In this document: positions 9,445 to 18,019 of the stretch, in pieces
Position numbering within the stretch: position 1 is the first letter of the stretch
Layout: each line of letters starts with the position of its first letter
Assembly: GCF_006770265.1 (NCBI RefSeq)
Contig: NZ_CP017194.1
Coordinates: forward strand, 1,984,001-2,048,000
Length of the DNA: 64,000 nt
Source: Lactococcus carnosus
Lineage (GTDB): Bacteria > Bacillota > Bacilli > Lactobacillales > Streptococcaceae
Direction: 5' to 3'
The notes under the pieces: model-generated
What the model saw: the letters and a program-made list of their open reading frames with translations, nothing else
Databases searched by the model: none
Told to the model about the DNA's origin: nothing
Made by a program: the position numbers and the translations under genes

Positions 9445-10086
9445 TCAGGCCTCCCAAATCGCTTTTATCTCATCTAGGAAGGCGGTTGCTGCCTGTGCTG
9501 GGTCTTGTGCTGCGGTAATCCCTCTACCAGTTATGAAGGTGTAGACAGCCATCCCCTTAAACAATTTCAAGGTATCCACGTCCAAGCCACCTGTTACTGA
9601 GACCTGAAAGCCCATATCGATTAACTTTTGAATCTTGGCTAGATCTTTTTCACCCCAGGTCTCCCCTGCTAAAAGGGCATCACGGCTCTGATGGTAAATG
9701 ACTTGCCTAATACCAGCAGCTAACCAAAGTTGTGCTTGCGCATACGTCCAGTCACCATATAGCTCCACTTGTACTGCTGCTATTTTTTCAGCCGCTGCCT
9801 TCATGGTCGGAATCGTTGCGCAGCAAATGACTGTCGTCCAATCCGCACCAGCCTTCTGAACATTTTCTGCGACGGTACCACCTGCATCCGCACATTTTGT
9901 ATCGGCAACAATCGTCTTGTCTGGATACATGGCACGAATACAGCGGACAGCCTGATCTCCTGCTTGGAGGATTAAAATCGTTCCTACCTCGATAATATCA
10001 ACGATATCACCGACAGTTTTTATCGCCTTGATCGCACTTGGTAGATCTGAATGATCCAAGGCAACCTGTAAATTTGGTCTTGTCAT
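9445..10086 (-). CDS. ulaD: 3-keto-L-gulonate-6-phosphate decarboxylase UlaD
   Basis: Orotidine-5'-phosphate-decarboxylase-suprafamily enzyme (213 residues) that decarboxylates 3-keto-L-gulonate-6-phosphate to L-xylulose-5-phosphate. The suprafamily metal-binding motif DTKCADAGG is at about residue 61-69 and the phosphate-binding region VSVTGGLD / ITGRGIT lies near the C-terminus. Start ATG after TAGGAGAG. Hexulose-6-phosphate synthase is a close homologue, but the ula operon position decides the call. Confidence 0.95.
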   Translation of the reverse strand: MTRPNLQVALDHSDLPSAIKAIKTVGDIVDIIEVGTILILQAGDQAVRCIRAMYPDKTIVADTKCADAGGTVAENVQKAGADWTTVICCATIPTMKAAAEKIAAVQVELYGDWTYAQAQLWLAAGIRQVIYHQSRDALLAGETWGEKDLAKIQKLIDMGFQVSVTGGLDVDTLKLFKGMAVYTFITGRGITAAQDPAQAATAFLDEIKAIWEA

Positions 10087-10095
10087 GTTACTCTC

Positions 10096-10395
10096 CTATC
10101 CACGTGTCATCAAGTCTGTTTCAGTTTCAATCCGTTCTTGAATCTCTTTGGCACTCATGACATTTTTGACCCCGACAATCGTAATCCCTTTTGCCTTTGC
10201 ACCGTCAAACATCTTCACAAAATTCAAGGGGGTAAAGACAACATCATAATTGGTAGCTTGGCCTTTTCCTTCTGAAATAGAACAGTGATGGATACTTGTA
10301 ATTTTGATGCCTAAGGTCTTCATTGCCGTTTCAACACTACGCTTCATCATCAAACTTGTCCCTGAACCATTGGCACATGATACTAATACTCTCAT
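10096..10395 (-). CDS. ulaB: PTS L-ascorbate-specific IIB component UlaB
   Basis: Small cytoplasmic phosphocarrier (99 residues) that receives phosphate from UlaC and passes it to ascorbate bound by UlaA. The phosphorylated cysteine is C8 in VLVSCANGSGTS, a P-loop-like start typical for IIB proteins of the ascorbate/galactitol group. ATG after AAAAGGAG, 46 bases after ulaA. Confidence 0.95.
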   Translation of the reverse strand: MRVLVSCANGSGTSLMMKRSVETAMKTLGIKITSIHHCSISEGKGQATNYDVVFTPLNFVKMFDGAKAKGITIVGVKNVMSAKEIQERIETETDLMTRG

Positions 10396-10441
10396 TTTAT
10401 TCTCCTTTTATTATCCTGACACTTTTTTAACTTACTAGAGG

Positions 10442-11902
10442 TTACTTACGCGCAGCGTAGGCATCATAATCTTCAACGACTAAGAAATAGCCATCTGGGT
10501 CTTTTTTATACTGTAATTGTGGAATCACAACTAAGATGAGGACAACAACCGCTATACCAAAGTAGCCTAGGAATTTCATAATCACCGTAAATCCTGGCCA
10601 CACCGTCGCCCAGTCAAACATACCAATATAGCCACCATATTTTGATAAGCCGACCCATGTCGCAATCAAGGCTGATCCACCTACTTGGATGATTCCTGAC
10701 AGAAACGGTAAAATACAGGCTGCTTTAATCCCACCACGGTTATTGGCGTAGACGGCAAATGCTGCATTGTCAAAGAAGAGGGGAATAAAGCCTGCGATGA
10801 TGACAGTCGGTGATTTGACTAAAATCAAGAGACCAATCATTAAAAATTGACCTAATGCACCAAACAAGAAACCAATCGTGACCGCATTTGGTGAGCCAAA
10901 TGCAAAGGTTGCAGCAACGTCTATCCCAGGCACAGCACCTGGTAACAAGGTATTTGAAATCCCAGTGAAACTCTCTGTCAACTCTGATACGAAGGTTCTA
11001 ACACCAAGTTGTAGAATGGCTAGATTGACCGCAAACTGTAGGGAGGTCGTCATAATATAGAAGAAGAAATTTTGTGTGGGTAAAATAATCTTGTGATCTA
11101 CAAAATAGCCTTTCCCCAAAACAGTCATAATAATCCCAAAGAAGAATAACATGAGAATCGCTGTCGCAACCATATTTTCATTAAAAATAGAGAGAAAACC
11201 TGGCAACTCGATATCTTCGATTTTCTTAGATTTTTTGGATTTAAATTTCTCAGCAATCGCTGATACAATCGCGATCCCAAAAACTTGTTGGTGGGCGACA
11301 GCAAAGCCAGCCCCTTCTGTTAGTTCCTGTGTATAGCCAACTGTCAGATTTGACCCCACAGCCCAATATAGGCCTAAGATAAGTCCCATAACGGCTAATA
11401 TTTCAACGCGTCCCAAGTTGGGGAAGCAAAATAAAATTAGCCAGAAAGCTGTCGCTGCTTGTTGCACCTGCACATTACCTGTTGTAAAGACAGCCCGCAT
11501 TTTTGTATATTTCTGAAATCTCACTAGCACAATATTTGCGATAAACGCGATCAAAAGTAAGATCATAACATCGCCAAATGTACGACCGAATGTTTCCATA
11601 ATCCCTGCATCGATGGCATTTTGTCCAAAATAAGGGTCAATTACTGTCGCAGCTAAGTTGAACCGGTCTTTTAATCCAGCCAGAATGGGCCGAAAGTTAT
11701 TCACCAGGCCACCCGATCCTACTGTTAAGATAAAATAGCCAACTGTTGCTTTCAAAAAACCAGCTAAACACTCATACCAGGGTTTCTTCAACAAGATATA
11801 CCCGATTAGCACAATCACACCGATAAAATAAGCAGGTTGTGTCAGGATATTCTTGGCAAAGAAATCCCATACGACCATGATTACAGCAAATACATTTTCC
11901 AT
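10442..11902 (-). CDS. ulaA: PTS L-ascorbate-specific IIC permease UlaA
   Basis: Integral membrane component (486 residues, about eleven hydrophobic segments) that translocates L-ascorbate as it is phosphorylated to L-ascorbate-6-phosphate. Sequence is typical from the N-terminal hydrophobic segments to the C-terminal QYKKDPDGYFLVVEDYDAY tail. ATG after AAGGAG. It lies between ulaC and ulaB, so all three PTS parts are consecutive. Confidence 0.95.
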   Translation of the reverse strand: MENVFAVIMVVWDFFAKNILTQPAYFIGVIVLIGYILLKKPWYECLAGFLKATVGYFILTVGSGGLVNNFRPILAGLKDRFNLAATVIDPYFGQNAIDAGIMETFGRTFGDVMILLLIAFIANIVLVRFQKYTKMRAVFTTGNVQVQQAATAFWLILFCFPNLGRVEILAVMGLILGLYWAVGSNLTVGYTQELTEGAGFAVAHQQVFGIAIVSAIAEKFKSKKSKKIEDIELPGFLSIFNENMVATAILMLFFFGIIMTVLGKGYFVDHKIILPTQNFFFYIMTTSLQFAVNLAILQLGVRTFVSELTESFTGISNTLLPGAVPGIDVAATFAFGSPNAVTIGFLFGALGQFLMIGLLILVKSPTVIIAGFIPLFFDNAAFAVYANNRGGIKAACILPFLSGIIQVGGSALIATWVGLSKYGGYIGMFDWATVWPGFTVIMKFLGYFGIAVVVLILVVIPQLQYKKDPDGYFLVVEDYDAYAARK

Positions 11903-11957
11903 GTTACGATTCTCCTTAATGGCTAGTGATCATTAAATGCACTAGCCTACTAGTCAA

Positions 11958-12422
11958 CTACGTTTGGAGCAAGCTTTCAAAGTCAGAAATAGAGGTGATC
12001 TTGTCAAGCGCTTCAATCACCCCATCCGTCATCAGTAAATCGGATAGATTGGCGATATTTGTCATATGTTCATCTGGATTTTTTGCAGCTAGTGTAAAAA
12101 ATAGGGTAGCTTGCTTTTCTTCATTACCAGCTTCAAAATAAATTTTTTCTTTAAATTTTGTGAAACTAATTGCTGTACCAAAAACACCAGAACTTTTATC
12201 AGTCGAGTGTGGCATGGCAACACCTGGTACAATCACGATGTATGGGCCATAGTTATGAATAGCCGCTACTACTTCTTCCCTATATGTCTCATTTATAATT
12301 CCTTTATCAATCAGATTTTCACAGGATATCCGAATCGCTTCTTCCCAGTTTTCAGGTTGTCTATCAGAAATTCTGACCAAATCGTGATCATGCAAATACT
12401 TAAGCATCTCTAGTTGTGCCAT
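11958..12422 (-). CDS. ulaC: PTS L-ascorbate-specific IIA component UlaC
   Basis: Mannitol/fructose-type IIA phosphocarrier (154 residues) that takes phosphate from HPr and hands it to UlaB. The phosphohistidine is in VPGVAMPHSTD near residue 71. ATG after AAGGAGAGG, 18 bases downstream of ulaG. Together with ulaA and ulaB it makes a complete ascorbate uptake system. Confidence 0.93.
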   Translation of the reverse strand: MAQLEMLKYLHDHDLVRISDRQPENWEEAIRISCENLIDKGIINETYREEVVAAIHNYGPYIVIVPGVAMPHSTDKSSGVFGTAISFTKFKEKIYFEAGNEEKQATLFFTLAAKNPDEHMTNIANLSDLLMTDGVIEALDKITSISDFESLLQT

Positions 12423-12440
12423 ACGTCTACCTCTCCTTGC

Positions 12441-13508
12441 TTATAAGAATGATGGGAATGGTGTGTCGTTATCAATTGCAAAGACATCATCAAAGCCCCG
12501 ATCAAAGTTGAACTCCAAACGGTCTTTGTCATCTGGGTAGGTGAACTTACCACCAACTTGCCAGATAAACGGTTTGAACTGATAGTTTAGGCGATCTTTT
12601 TTAAATTGCCAAATTGCTGTGATTTCTTTAGGATCAGCCATGAAGTTTGCCCAAATATCATAATGAACCGGAATCACAACTTTAGCATTTAGCGCTTCTG
12701 CCATCCGCAACATGTCTACTGAGGTGACCTTATCCGTGATACCACGTGGGTTTTCACCATATGCACCTAAACAAACATCTATTTTATGCTCATTTCCGTG
12801 CTTTGCGAACATATTGGAATAATGGGAATCCCCAGCATGATAGACATTACCACCAGTTGTTTGGAAAAGATAGTTGACGGCAAGCTCGTTCATATCCTGT
12901 GGCATTTTATCTTTTAGGATCACCTCAGGATTAGGTTCAGTCACCAAGACAGTTCTGTCAAAGGCCTCAAGTGCTAAGAGTGTGACATCTCCAATTTCAA
13001 CTTCATCTCCAGGATGGACAACAATCGTTTTATCAGCTGGAACACCCCATTTTAGCCAGATATTCACCACTTCTTGTGGCCCGATGAATTTAGCATCTGG
13101 ACAGTTGCTGTTAACTGCCGCTGCCGTATTAATATCTAGGTGATCAGAATGAATATGTGTCACCACCAAAGCATCAATATCTTTTACTGCAAATGGATCA
13201 ATGACAAAGGGTTGGGTCCGCAAATTGGGTTGTTGTTTCAGGGCCCCACTCATGCGCATCATCTGATGGCCTTTTACCATCTGTCCGCTGCCATGTGTCC
13301 GTTTGCCAGTCCCGCACCAGAGATCACAAAGGATATTGGTGCCTCCTTCAGATTTCAACCAAATGCCCGTACAACCCAACCACCAAATGGATACTGTAGC
13401 TGGCTTGACGACTGTTGCCTCGATTTCTTCATTGAGATAAGTCCCCCACTCTGGAAATGTTGAGAGTACCCAATATTCTTTTGTCACCTCTGTGATTTTG
13501 TTTGCCAT
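12441..13508 (-). CDS. ulaG: L-ascorbate-6-phosphate lactonase UlaG
   Basis: Metallo-beta-lactamase-fold lactonase (355 residues) that opens L-ascorbate-6-phosphate to 3-keto-L-gulonate-6-phosphate in the cytoplasm. The metal site HxHxDH is seen as THIHSDHLD (H118, H120, D122, H123). The ATG at 13508 follows AAAGGAG by eight bases; the longer frame starting eight codons earlier runs through the ribosome site and is rejected. First gene of the operon; its promoter and operators are in the divergent region with the DeoR regulator gene. Confidence 0.95.
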   Translation of the reverse strand: MANKITEVTKEYWVLSTFPEWGTYLNEEIEATVVKPATVSIWWLGCTGIWLKSEGGTNILCDLWCGTGKRTHGSGQMVKGHQMMRMSGALKQQPNLRTQPFVIDPFAVKDIDALVVTHIHSDHLDINTAAAVNSNCPDAKFIGPQEVVNIWLKWGVPADKTIVVHPGDEVEIGDVTLLALEAFDRTVLVTEPNPEVILKDKMPQDMNELAVNYLFQTTGGNVYHAGDSHYSNMFAKHGNEHKIDVCLGAYGENPRGITDKVTSVDMLRMAEALNAKVVIPVHYDIWANFMADPKEITAIWQFKKDRLNYQFKPFIWQVGGKFTYPDDKDRLEFNFDRGFDDVFAIDNDTPFPSFL

Positions 13509-13751
13509 TGTTACGACTCCTTTTCGTCTCACTCAGATTGATTGTTATTTCCTTTACAAGACTATGATAGCAAAAAAGAAACCGCTTTCAAAGAACGTTA
13601 TATGCTCGTTTGAGTGTTTTAAGCTCATATGAGGCTAATAAAGGATAATACTGCTTTTAAAGCGTTTTCAAAAAGCGTATACTGGACTTAAACGAGCATA
13701 TAGTTTTTTATGACTATCATAGGCTTATAAAAATTTAAAAGGGGAATCACT
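13509..13751. promoter_or_regulatory. Divergent ula control region: two inverted operators, two cre sites, ulaG promoter
   Basis: The box TATATGCTCGTTT occurs at 13599-13611 and, inverted, at 13690-13702; the match extends to 15 of 16 bases. Between them lies the palindrome CTCATATGAG (13624-13633). cre-like sites are AGAAACCGCTTTCA (13577-13590) and TTAAAGCGTTTTCA (13657-13670). The minus-strand ulaG promoter is TTGAAA, 16 bases, TATCAT, with the first cre over its -35/spacer and the first box just upstream. The promoter toward the regulator is uncertain (possible TATACT at 13678). The boxes are most likely operators for the adjacent DeoR-type protein; two copies 91 bases apart would allow looping. 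Confidence 0.75.
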
Positions 13752-14525
13752 TTGAAAAATGCTATCCGAAACATTCAAGCTAGACAGCAAACCTTACTAG
13801 ACATACTGAAAGACGATCAGGCGCATACCGTAAAGGCCTTGAGCTTATCTCTTGAGACATCCGAAACAACCATCCGAAGAGATCTAGCCAGTCTTGCCCG
13901 AATGGGAAAAGTTAACCGCAGCCATGGCAAAGCCAAGATTTCAAAAACAGGTCTTGAGATTGACAAGTGTGATAATCAAAATATTGAAGTGATTAAAGAA
14001 GCCTTAGCCAAGACAGCTGCTTCCTTTGTCAAAAATGGTAATACAGTCTTCATCAATTCTTCTTCTGCTGCCCTTGATGCAGTCAAATATCTGATTCATA
14101 AACAAGTAACGATCATTACAAACAATGTCAAGGTCGCGGCACTTGATCATAACTCCGAATCCTCTGTCTTTCTATCAGGTGGCGAAGTCCGTTTCCCTAA
14201 AGAGGCGCTAATTGGGCAGTCAGCCCAAGCCTTCTTTGAAGCGATACAGGCTGATATTGCCATTATCGGCTGCTACGGTATCTCCGCTGAACGCGGTTTA
14301 ACGACACCCGTCATCCATGAAGCTAAAATTAATGAGGTGATCGTCAAGCAAACCAGAGGCATCGTGATTTGTATTGCTGACTATCGTAAGATAGGTGAAT
14401 CTGCTAACTTTAAAAGCTGTGACCTCTCCTATATCGATTATCTGATTACTGATACCTTCTCAAATCCAGACAAGCTCAAAAAAATAGAAGATTGCGGGGT
14501 CAATATCATCCAAATTCAAGTTTGA
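13752..14525 (+). CDS. ulaR: DeoR-family transcriptional regulator, probable UlaR repressor
   Basis: 257-residue DeoR-type regulator. The N-terminal winged helix-turn-helix (residues about 10-60, with SETTIRRDLASLARMGKV) is followed by a DeoR sensor domain of the ribose-5-phosphate-isomerase fold with the conserved SGGE motif. The start is TTG, seven bases after AAAAGGGG; no ATG fits. It is divergent from ulaG and faces inverted repeats that flank the ula promoter. Enterobacterial UlaR is also DeoR-type and is released by L-ascorbate-6-phosphate; the same inducer is inferred here. Confidence 0.85.
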   Translation: MKNAIRNIQARQQTLLDILKDDQAHTVKALSLSLETSETTIRRDLASLARMGKVNRSHGKAKISKTGLEIDKCDNQNIEVIKEALAKTAASFVKNGNTVFINSSSAALDAVKYLIHKQVTIITNNVKVAALDHNSESSVFLSGGEVRFPKEALIGQSAQAFFEAIQADIAIIGCYGISAERGLTTPVIHEAKINEVIVKQTRGIVICIADYRKIGESANFKSCDLSYIDYLITDTFSNPDKLKKIEDCGVNIIQIQV

Positions 14526-14622
14526 GCTAGCCTTTAGTTAGCATACCAGTCATGATCCGATGCCTTTTGCTTCATCAGCTGTGCAAAATATAGTACAATA
14601 AATCTAGGGAGATGAACTAATT

Positions 14623-15027
14623 ATGACATTATTGACATTCAAAAAAAGCGCAACACTTGTTGCAGCTTTAGGGTTTGCATTTAGCCTAGCGGCTTGTGGC
14701 AATCAAACTAAGGGAGAAGCGACTAAACCTAGTACTGCTTCAACAGATACAGCAACGATTACCTTAGACTTTGAAAATGACAAAAAAGTAGACGAAACAA
14801 AAAAGGTAACGATCAAAAAAGATCAAACCTTACTTGAAGCGCTCAAAGACACCTTTAAAGTTGAAGAAAAAAACGGCTTTATCACATCAATCGATGGTAA
14901 AAAACAAGACGAAACAGCTAAAAAATACTGGATGTTCGATATCAATGGCAAAATGGCCGATAAGGGAGCAGCAGATATTCACTTGAAAAAAGGGGACAAA
15001 GTCGCTTTCTACCTCGGTAGTTTTTAA
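14623..15027 (+). CDS. DUF4430-domain lipoprotein
   Basis: Short secreted lipoprotein of 134 residues. The signal ends in SLAAC with C25 as lipid anchor; a Ser/Thr-rich linker leads to a single DUF4430 domain (transcobalamin C-terminal-like fold), recognised by LLEALKDTF, the YWMFDINGK core and the C-terminal GDKVAFYLG. Ligand unknown; in other proteins this fold binds cobalamin or sits in surface adhesins. Monocistronic: a TTGCTT-16-TATAGT promoter (14567-14594) precedes it and a strong terminator includes its stop codon. Confidence 0.8.
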   Translation: MTLLTFKKSATLVAALGFAFSLAACGNQTKGEATKPSTASTDTATITLDFENDKKVDETKKVTIKKDQTLLEALKDTFKVEEKNGFITSIDGKKQDETAKKYWMFDINGKMADKGAADIHLKKGDKVAFYLGSF

Positions 15028-15067
15028 GCTAATAAAAAAAGCCGTATTGGCTTTTTTTATTAGCTTA
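15025..15067. terminator. Perfect bidirectional terminator holding both stop codons
   Basis: A 19-base perfect inverted repeat (15025-15043 and 15049-15067) with a five-base loop and A/T runs on both sides of a GCC/GGC core. The TAA of the plus-strand DUF4430 gene is the first three bases of the left arm, and the TAA of the minus-strand gene (15060-15062) is inside the right arm. Confidence 0.9.
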
Positions 15068-15509
15068 ATTTTTCTTCTCTCAAGCCGCTATAGGCGTATT
15101 CAACTTTGATACACTTGTCCATGACGATCTTGTCACGACCATTTTCGCGTAAAATCTGAGCAGCTTCCTCATTTTTTAGTCCTAGTTGTGCCCAAAAGAC
15201 ATCAGCATCAGTTTGGATAAAGTCACGTGCCACATCAGGCAGAAACTCAGAACGGCGGAAAATATCAACGATATCGATATGTTGGGGAATATCCTTGATA
15301 TTGGCATAAACTTTTTCTCCCAGTATCTCTTGACCAGCAAGTCTTGGATTCACTGGAATGATTTTGTACCCATCAACCTGAAGGGCTTGACCAATCATAA
15401 AACTCGTCGTTTCTTCCCGGTCAGACAAGCCAACAACAGCAACGGTCTTGGCCTGACGTAGATAATCTACAATCACCTCTTTGGGCTTGTTTTCAAATAT
15501 ATCAGTCAT
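15060..15509 (-). CDS. CoA-binding domain protein (YccU family)
   Basis: 149-residue cytoplasmic protein made of one Rossmann-type CoA-binding domain: VAVVGLSDREETTSFMIG (nucleotide-binding loop, near residue 25-40), IIPVNPRLAGQEILG, IDIVDIFRRSEFLP and the VMDKCIKVEY end. Family members bind CoA or its derivatives; the physiological role is not known. ATG after AAGGAG. Convergent with the DUF4430 gene, and separated from the nitroreductase gene by about 100 bases. Confidence 0.85.
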   Translation of the reverse strand: MTDIFENKPKEVIVDYLRQAKTVAVVGLSDREETTSFMIGQALQVDGYKIIPVNPRLAGQEILGEKVYANIKDIPQHIDIVDIFRRSEFLPDVARDFIQTDADVFWAQLGLKNEEAAQILRENGRDKIVMDKCIKVEYAYSGLREEKLS

Positions 15510-15613
15510 CCTAACTCCTTTATCTTCGCTCTTTAAAGGGAACTGCTTGATTGTGCCTATCTCTTCTTAGCGTTTAGCTAGCACAGACGAGACGGATATA
15601 TCGTCACAGGACT

Positions 15614-16222
15614 TTATATCACGTCAGTAATATCGTTAACGGGTAGGCGGTAAGATGCCGTACCTTCAGTATCTGAATAGCCCATAGTAATGATTAATTC
15701 TGGACGAAAACGCTCCTCTATGGCTAATACTTCTTTGGCCTTCACTTTATCAAAGCCAAGAATCATATTGGTTTTCAGTCCTTTATCAGTCGCCACAAGG
15801 ACAATATTTTGTGCGACAAGACCAATATTTAAGGCTAAATAATCCGATAGTTCCTCCGGAGAAAATTTATCAAACATCCCTGGTAATCTTGTTAATAACA
15901 TCTCTTTAGATGCTTCTGGTAAGAAATCTGCACCGATTTCGACTAAATCATGCACACGCTCTGTTAAATCCGTATCCGAGTAGACGACTAGCGTTGCACC
16001 AGCTGCTTCATGTTGCGCAGCATTTTTACCATGCATGGCTGTCGATAATGCGGCTCTTTTTTCATCAGATGCGACGATGGCAAAATGCCAGGGTTGGATG
16101 TTATGGGCTGATGGTGCCAGAACCGCTTCTGCTAAAATCGCCTTGACCTCAGCAATAGGTAGTCTACTCCCATCAAATTCTGTTACTTTATGACGACTAT
16201 GATTCACTTTTGAAAATTCCAT
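15614..16222 (-). CDS. Nitroreductase-family FMN oxidoreductase
   Basis: 202-residue flavoprotein of the nitroreductase family, expected to use FMN and NAD(P)H to reduce nitro compounds or quinones. Seen: the R-x-S-like N-terminal region followed by LAPSAHNIQPWHFAIV, the FMN-binding motif, and the C-terminal substrate-loop end GYSDTEGTASYRLPVNDITDVI. Its ATG overlaps the stop of the VanZ gene (TAATG), so the two are co-translated. Native substrate unknown. Confidence 0.85.
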   Translation of the reverse strand: MEFSKVNHSRHKVTEFDGSRLPIAEVKAILAEAVLAPSAHNIQPWHFAIVASDEKRAALSTAMHGKNAAQHEAAGATLVVYSDTDLTERVHDLVEIGADFLPEASKEMLLTRLPGMFDKFSPEELSDYLALNIGLVAQNIVLVATDKGLKTNMILGFDKVKAKEVLAIEERFRPELIITMGYSDTEGTASYRLPVNDITDVI

Positions 16223-16728
16223 TATCGAGTAGCTCTCCTTAATAATTTATAGGCTAGGTAGGCAAGTATCCCACCCACTGTGTTTGTAATCAAATCATCA
16301 ATCTCAAAGACACGATCGAAGTTAAATAGTAAATCTAAAATAGCCTGCATCGTCTCGATCGAAAGGCTCATGCAAAAGCTGATGAGTAAAACTTTTTTAA
16401 ACTGGCGTATACTTGGCACGAGCAAGCAAAGTGCAAAAACCAATGGAAACAACAAGAAGATGTTAGCAACATTCTGCAAGATGATGATTAACATATCCTG
16501 TGGATTCGGAATTTTACCAAAATGAACGAGCGTGTTAAAAGGCATCAAAATCGTTGTCACCCTACCAAAGTGCTGTATACCAGGTGTCTCCACATTTTTG
16601 ACGCTAGGATAGACACTCTGTGGTAAAAAACACATGAGGCAAATCGCGATAACATAGGCTATGGCCAATCCTTTTATAATCTTTTGAAATGGCTGCTGCA
16701 ACTTGTCTTGTTTATCAAATAATCTCAT
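16222..16728 (-). CDS. VanZ-family membrane protein
   Basis: 168-residue membrane protein with about four hydrophobic segments and the VanZ-like core: MPFNTLVHFG, NVANIFLLFPLVFAL, SLSIETMQ and DLITNTVGGILAYL. VanZ relatives are linked to teicoplanin resistance or cell-envelope functions, but most have no known role. No ribosome site precedes the ATG; instead TACAAT lies five bases upstream (16734-16739), so a leaderless transcript is possible though the -35 is weak. Co-translated with the nitroreductase gene. Confidence 0.8.
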   Translation of the reverse strand: MRLFDKQDKLQQPFQKIIKGLAIAYVIAICLMCFLPQSVYPSVKNVETPGIQHFGRVTTILMPFNTLVHFGKIPNPQDMLIIILQNVANIFLLFPLVFALCLLVPSIRQFKKVLLISFCMSLSIETMQAILDLLFNFDRVFEIDDLITNTVGGILAYLAYKLLRRATR

Positions 16729-16743
16729 AATTCATTGTAACAT

Positions 16744-16780
16744 AAAACACTAGCTGTCATAGTCAGTCAACTAGTGTTTT
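16744..16780 (-). terminator. Terminator after rlmN
   Basis: Ten-base stem AAAACACTAG (16744-16753) / CTAGTGTTTT (16771-16780) followed on the minus strand by TTTTATG. It separates rlmN from vanZ and overlaps the possible vanZ promoter. Confidence 0.7.
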
Positions 16781-16795
16781 TATAGTGTTATCAGC

Positions 16796-17914
16796 TTAGA
16801 CTGTTACGGCTTCAGTTACTTTAGCAGCAGCCTTATCTTTTTTCATCGTATTACTTCTGAGCTGACCACATGCTGCATCAATATCTGTCCCATGTTCTTG
16901 ACGAATGACACAGTTGACGCCGCCTTTTTTCAGGACATCATAAAATTTGAGGACGTCTTCTTTTGTAGAACGACTATATTGATCATGCTCACTTACTGGA
17001 TTATAAGGAATCAAGTTAACGTAAGCTAGCTTTCTCATGTCCTTTAATAGTGCGACTAATTCACGCGCATGTTCAGGTTTGTCATTGACACCACGCAACA
17101 TGATATACTCAAAAGTTACCCGTCTATTTGTTTTATCAAGATAGTAGTTAATCGCTTCAAAAAGCGTTTCTATCGGGAATTGGCGGTTAATCCGCATGAT
17201 GCTCGTTCTGACATCATTATTTGGGGCATGTAATGAAATCGCTAGGTTAATTTGCAAACCAGTGCCTGCAAATTCCTTGATTTTATTTGCTAGGCCAGAC
17301 GTTGAGACCGTAATATGACGGGCACCAATCGCTAAACCATGGTCATCATTGATCGTTTTAATGAACTTGATGAGGTTTTCATAGTTATCAAATGGTTCAC
17401 CAATCCCCATGACAACGACGTGGCTGACACGTTCATCAAGCCCTCTTTCGTCAAAATACTTTTGAACGAGCATGATTTGCGCTGTAATTTCACCTGCAGT
17501 CAAATCACGTTGCTTTTTAATTAGGCCTGAGGCACAAAATGTACAGCCAATATTACAACCCACTTGGGTTGTCACACAGACTGAAAAGCCATATTTCTGA
17601 CGCATGAGTACCGTCTCAACCAACATTTTGTCAGGTAATTCAAATAGGTACTTAACTGTACCGTCCTTAGATTCTTGTACCAAGCGTTGGATTAGCGGGT
17701 TAATCACGAAAGCCGCGTTCAATTTCTCGATAAAGTCTTTAGGAATATTGGTCATATCCTCAAAAGTCTCTACACGTTTTTTATAAAGCCAGTCCCAAAT
17801 TTGGGTGGCACGGAATTTTTTTGCACCATTATCAATCGACCAGTCGATCAACTGATCGCGTGTTAAGCCATATATGGATGGTTTTGTTTCATTAGTTTGG
17901 ATAGTTTTAGTCAT
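16796..17914 (-). CDS. rlmN: 23S rRNA (adenine2503-C2)-methyltransferase RlmN
   Basis: Radical-SAM enzyme (372 residues) that methylates C2 of A2503 in 23S rRNA and usually A37 of certain tRNAs. The [4Fe-4S] motif is C120-x3-C124-x2-C127 ([12 protein letters not shown]); [21 protein letters not shown] and the C-terminal region containing [11 protein letters not shown] with the conserved catalytic cysteine are present. RlmN is favoured over the Cfr resistance enzyme by overall sequence and by its housekeeping location. There is no ribosome site; ATGACA-18-TAAACT ends six bases before the ATG, suggesting a leaderless mRNA. Confidence 0.96.
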   Translation of the reverse strand: MTKTIQTNETKPSIYGLTRDQLIDWSIDNGAKKFRATQIWDWLYKKRVETFEDMTNIPKDFIEKLNAAFVINPLIQRLVQESKDGTVKYLFELPDKMLVETVLMRQKYGFSVCVTTQVGCNIGCTFCASGLIKKQRDLTAGEITAQIMLVQKYFDERGLDERVSHVVVMGIGEPFDNYENLIKFIKTINDDHGLAIGARHITVSTSGLANKIKEFAGTGLQINLAISLHAPNNDVRTSIMRINRQFPIETLFEAINYYLDKTNRRVTFEYIMLRGVNDKPEHARELVALLKDMRKLAYVNLIPYNPVSEHDQYSRSTKEDVLKFYDVLKKGGVNCVIRQEHGTDIDAACGQLRSNTMKKDKAAAKVTEAVTV

Positions 17915-17981
17915 GTTAATAGTTTACCACTAAAAGTGCAACTTGTCATCAGGCTTTTTTCCTTAGTTAATCAATAAAAAT

Positions 17982-18010
17982 AAGGCTAAACGCTGTTGGG
18001 TTAGCCTTAA
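17982..18010 (-). terminator. Terminator after yutD
   Basis: TAAGGCTAA (17982-17990) pairs with TTAGCCTTA (18002-18010), followed on the minus strand by TTTTTATTG. It lies directly upstream of the rlmN promoter. Confidence 0.8.
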
Positions 18011-18019
18011 CATAATTCG

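Noticed and set aside
10878-11336. Plus-strand open frames inside ulaA and many similar frames elsewhere
   Set aside because: They are shadows of strongly supported genes on the other strand, without ribosome sites or recognisable domains.
17811-17830. TGGCAC...TTTGC inside rlmN as second sigma-54 promoter
   Set aside because: The spacing does not fit N5 between TGGCAC and TTGC, and it lies within a coding region.
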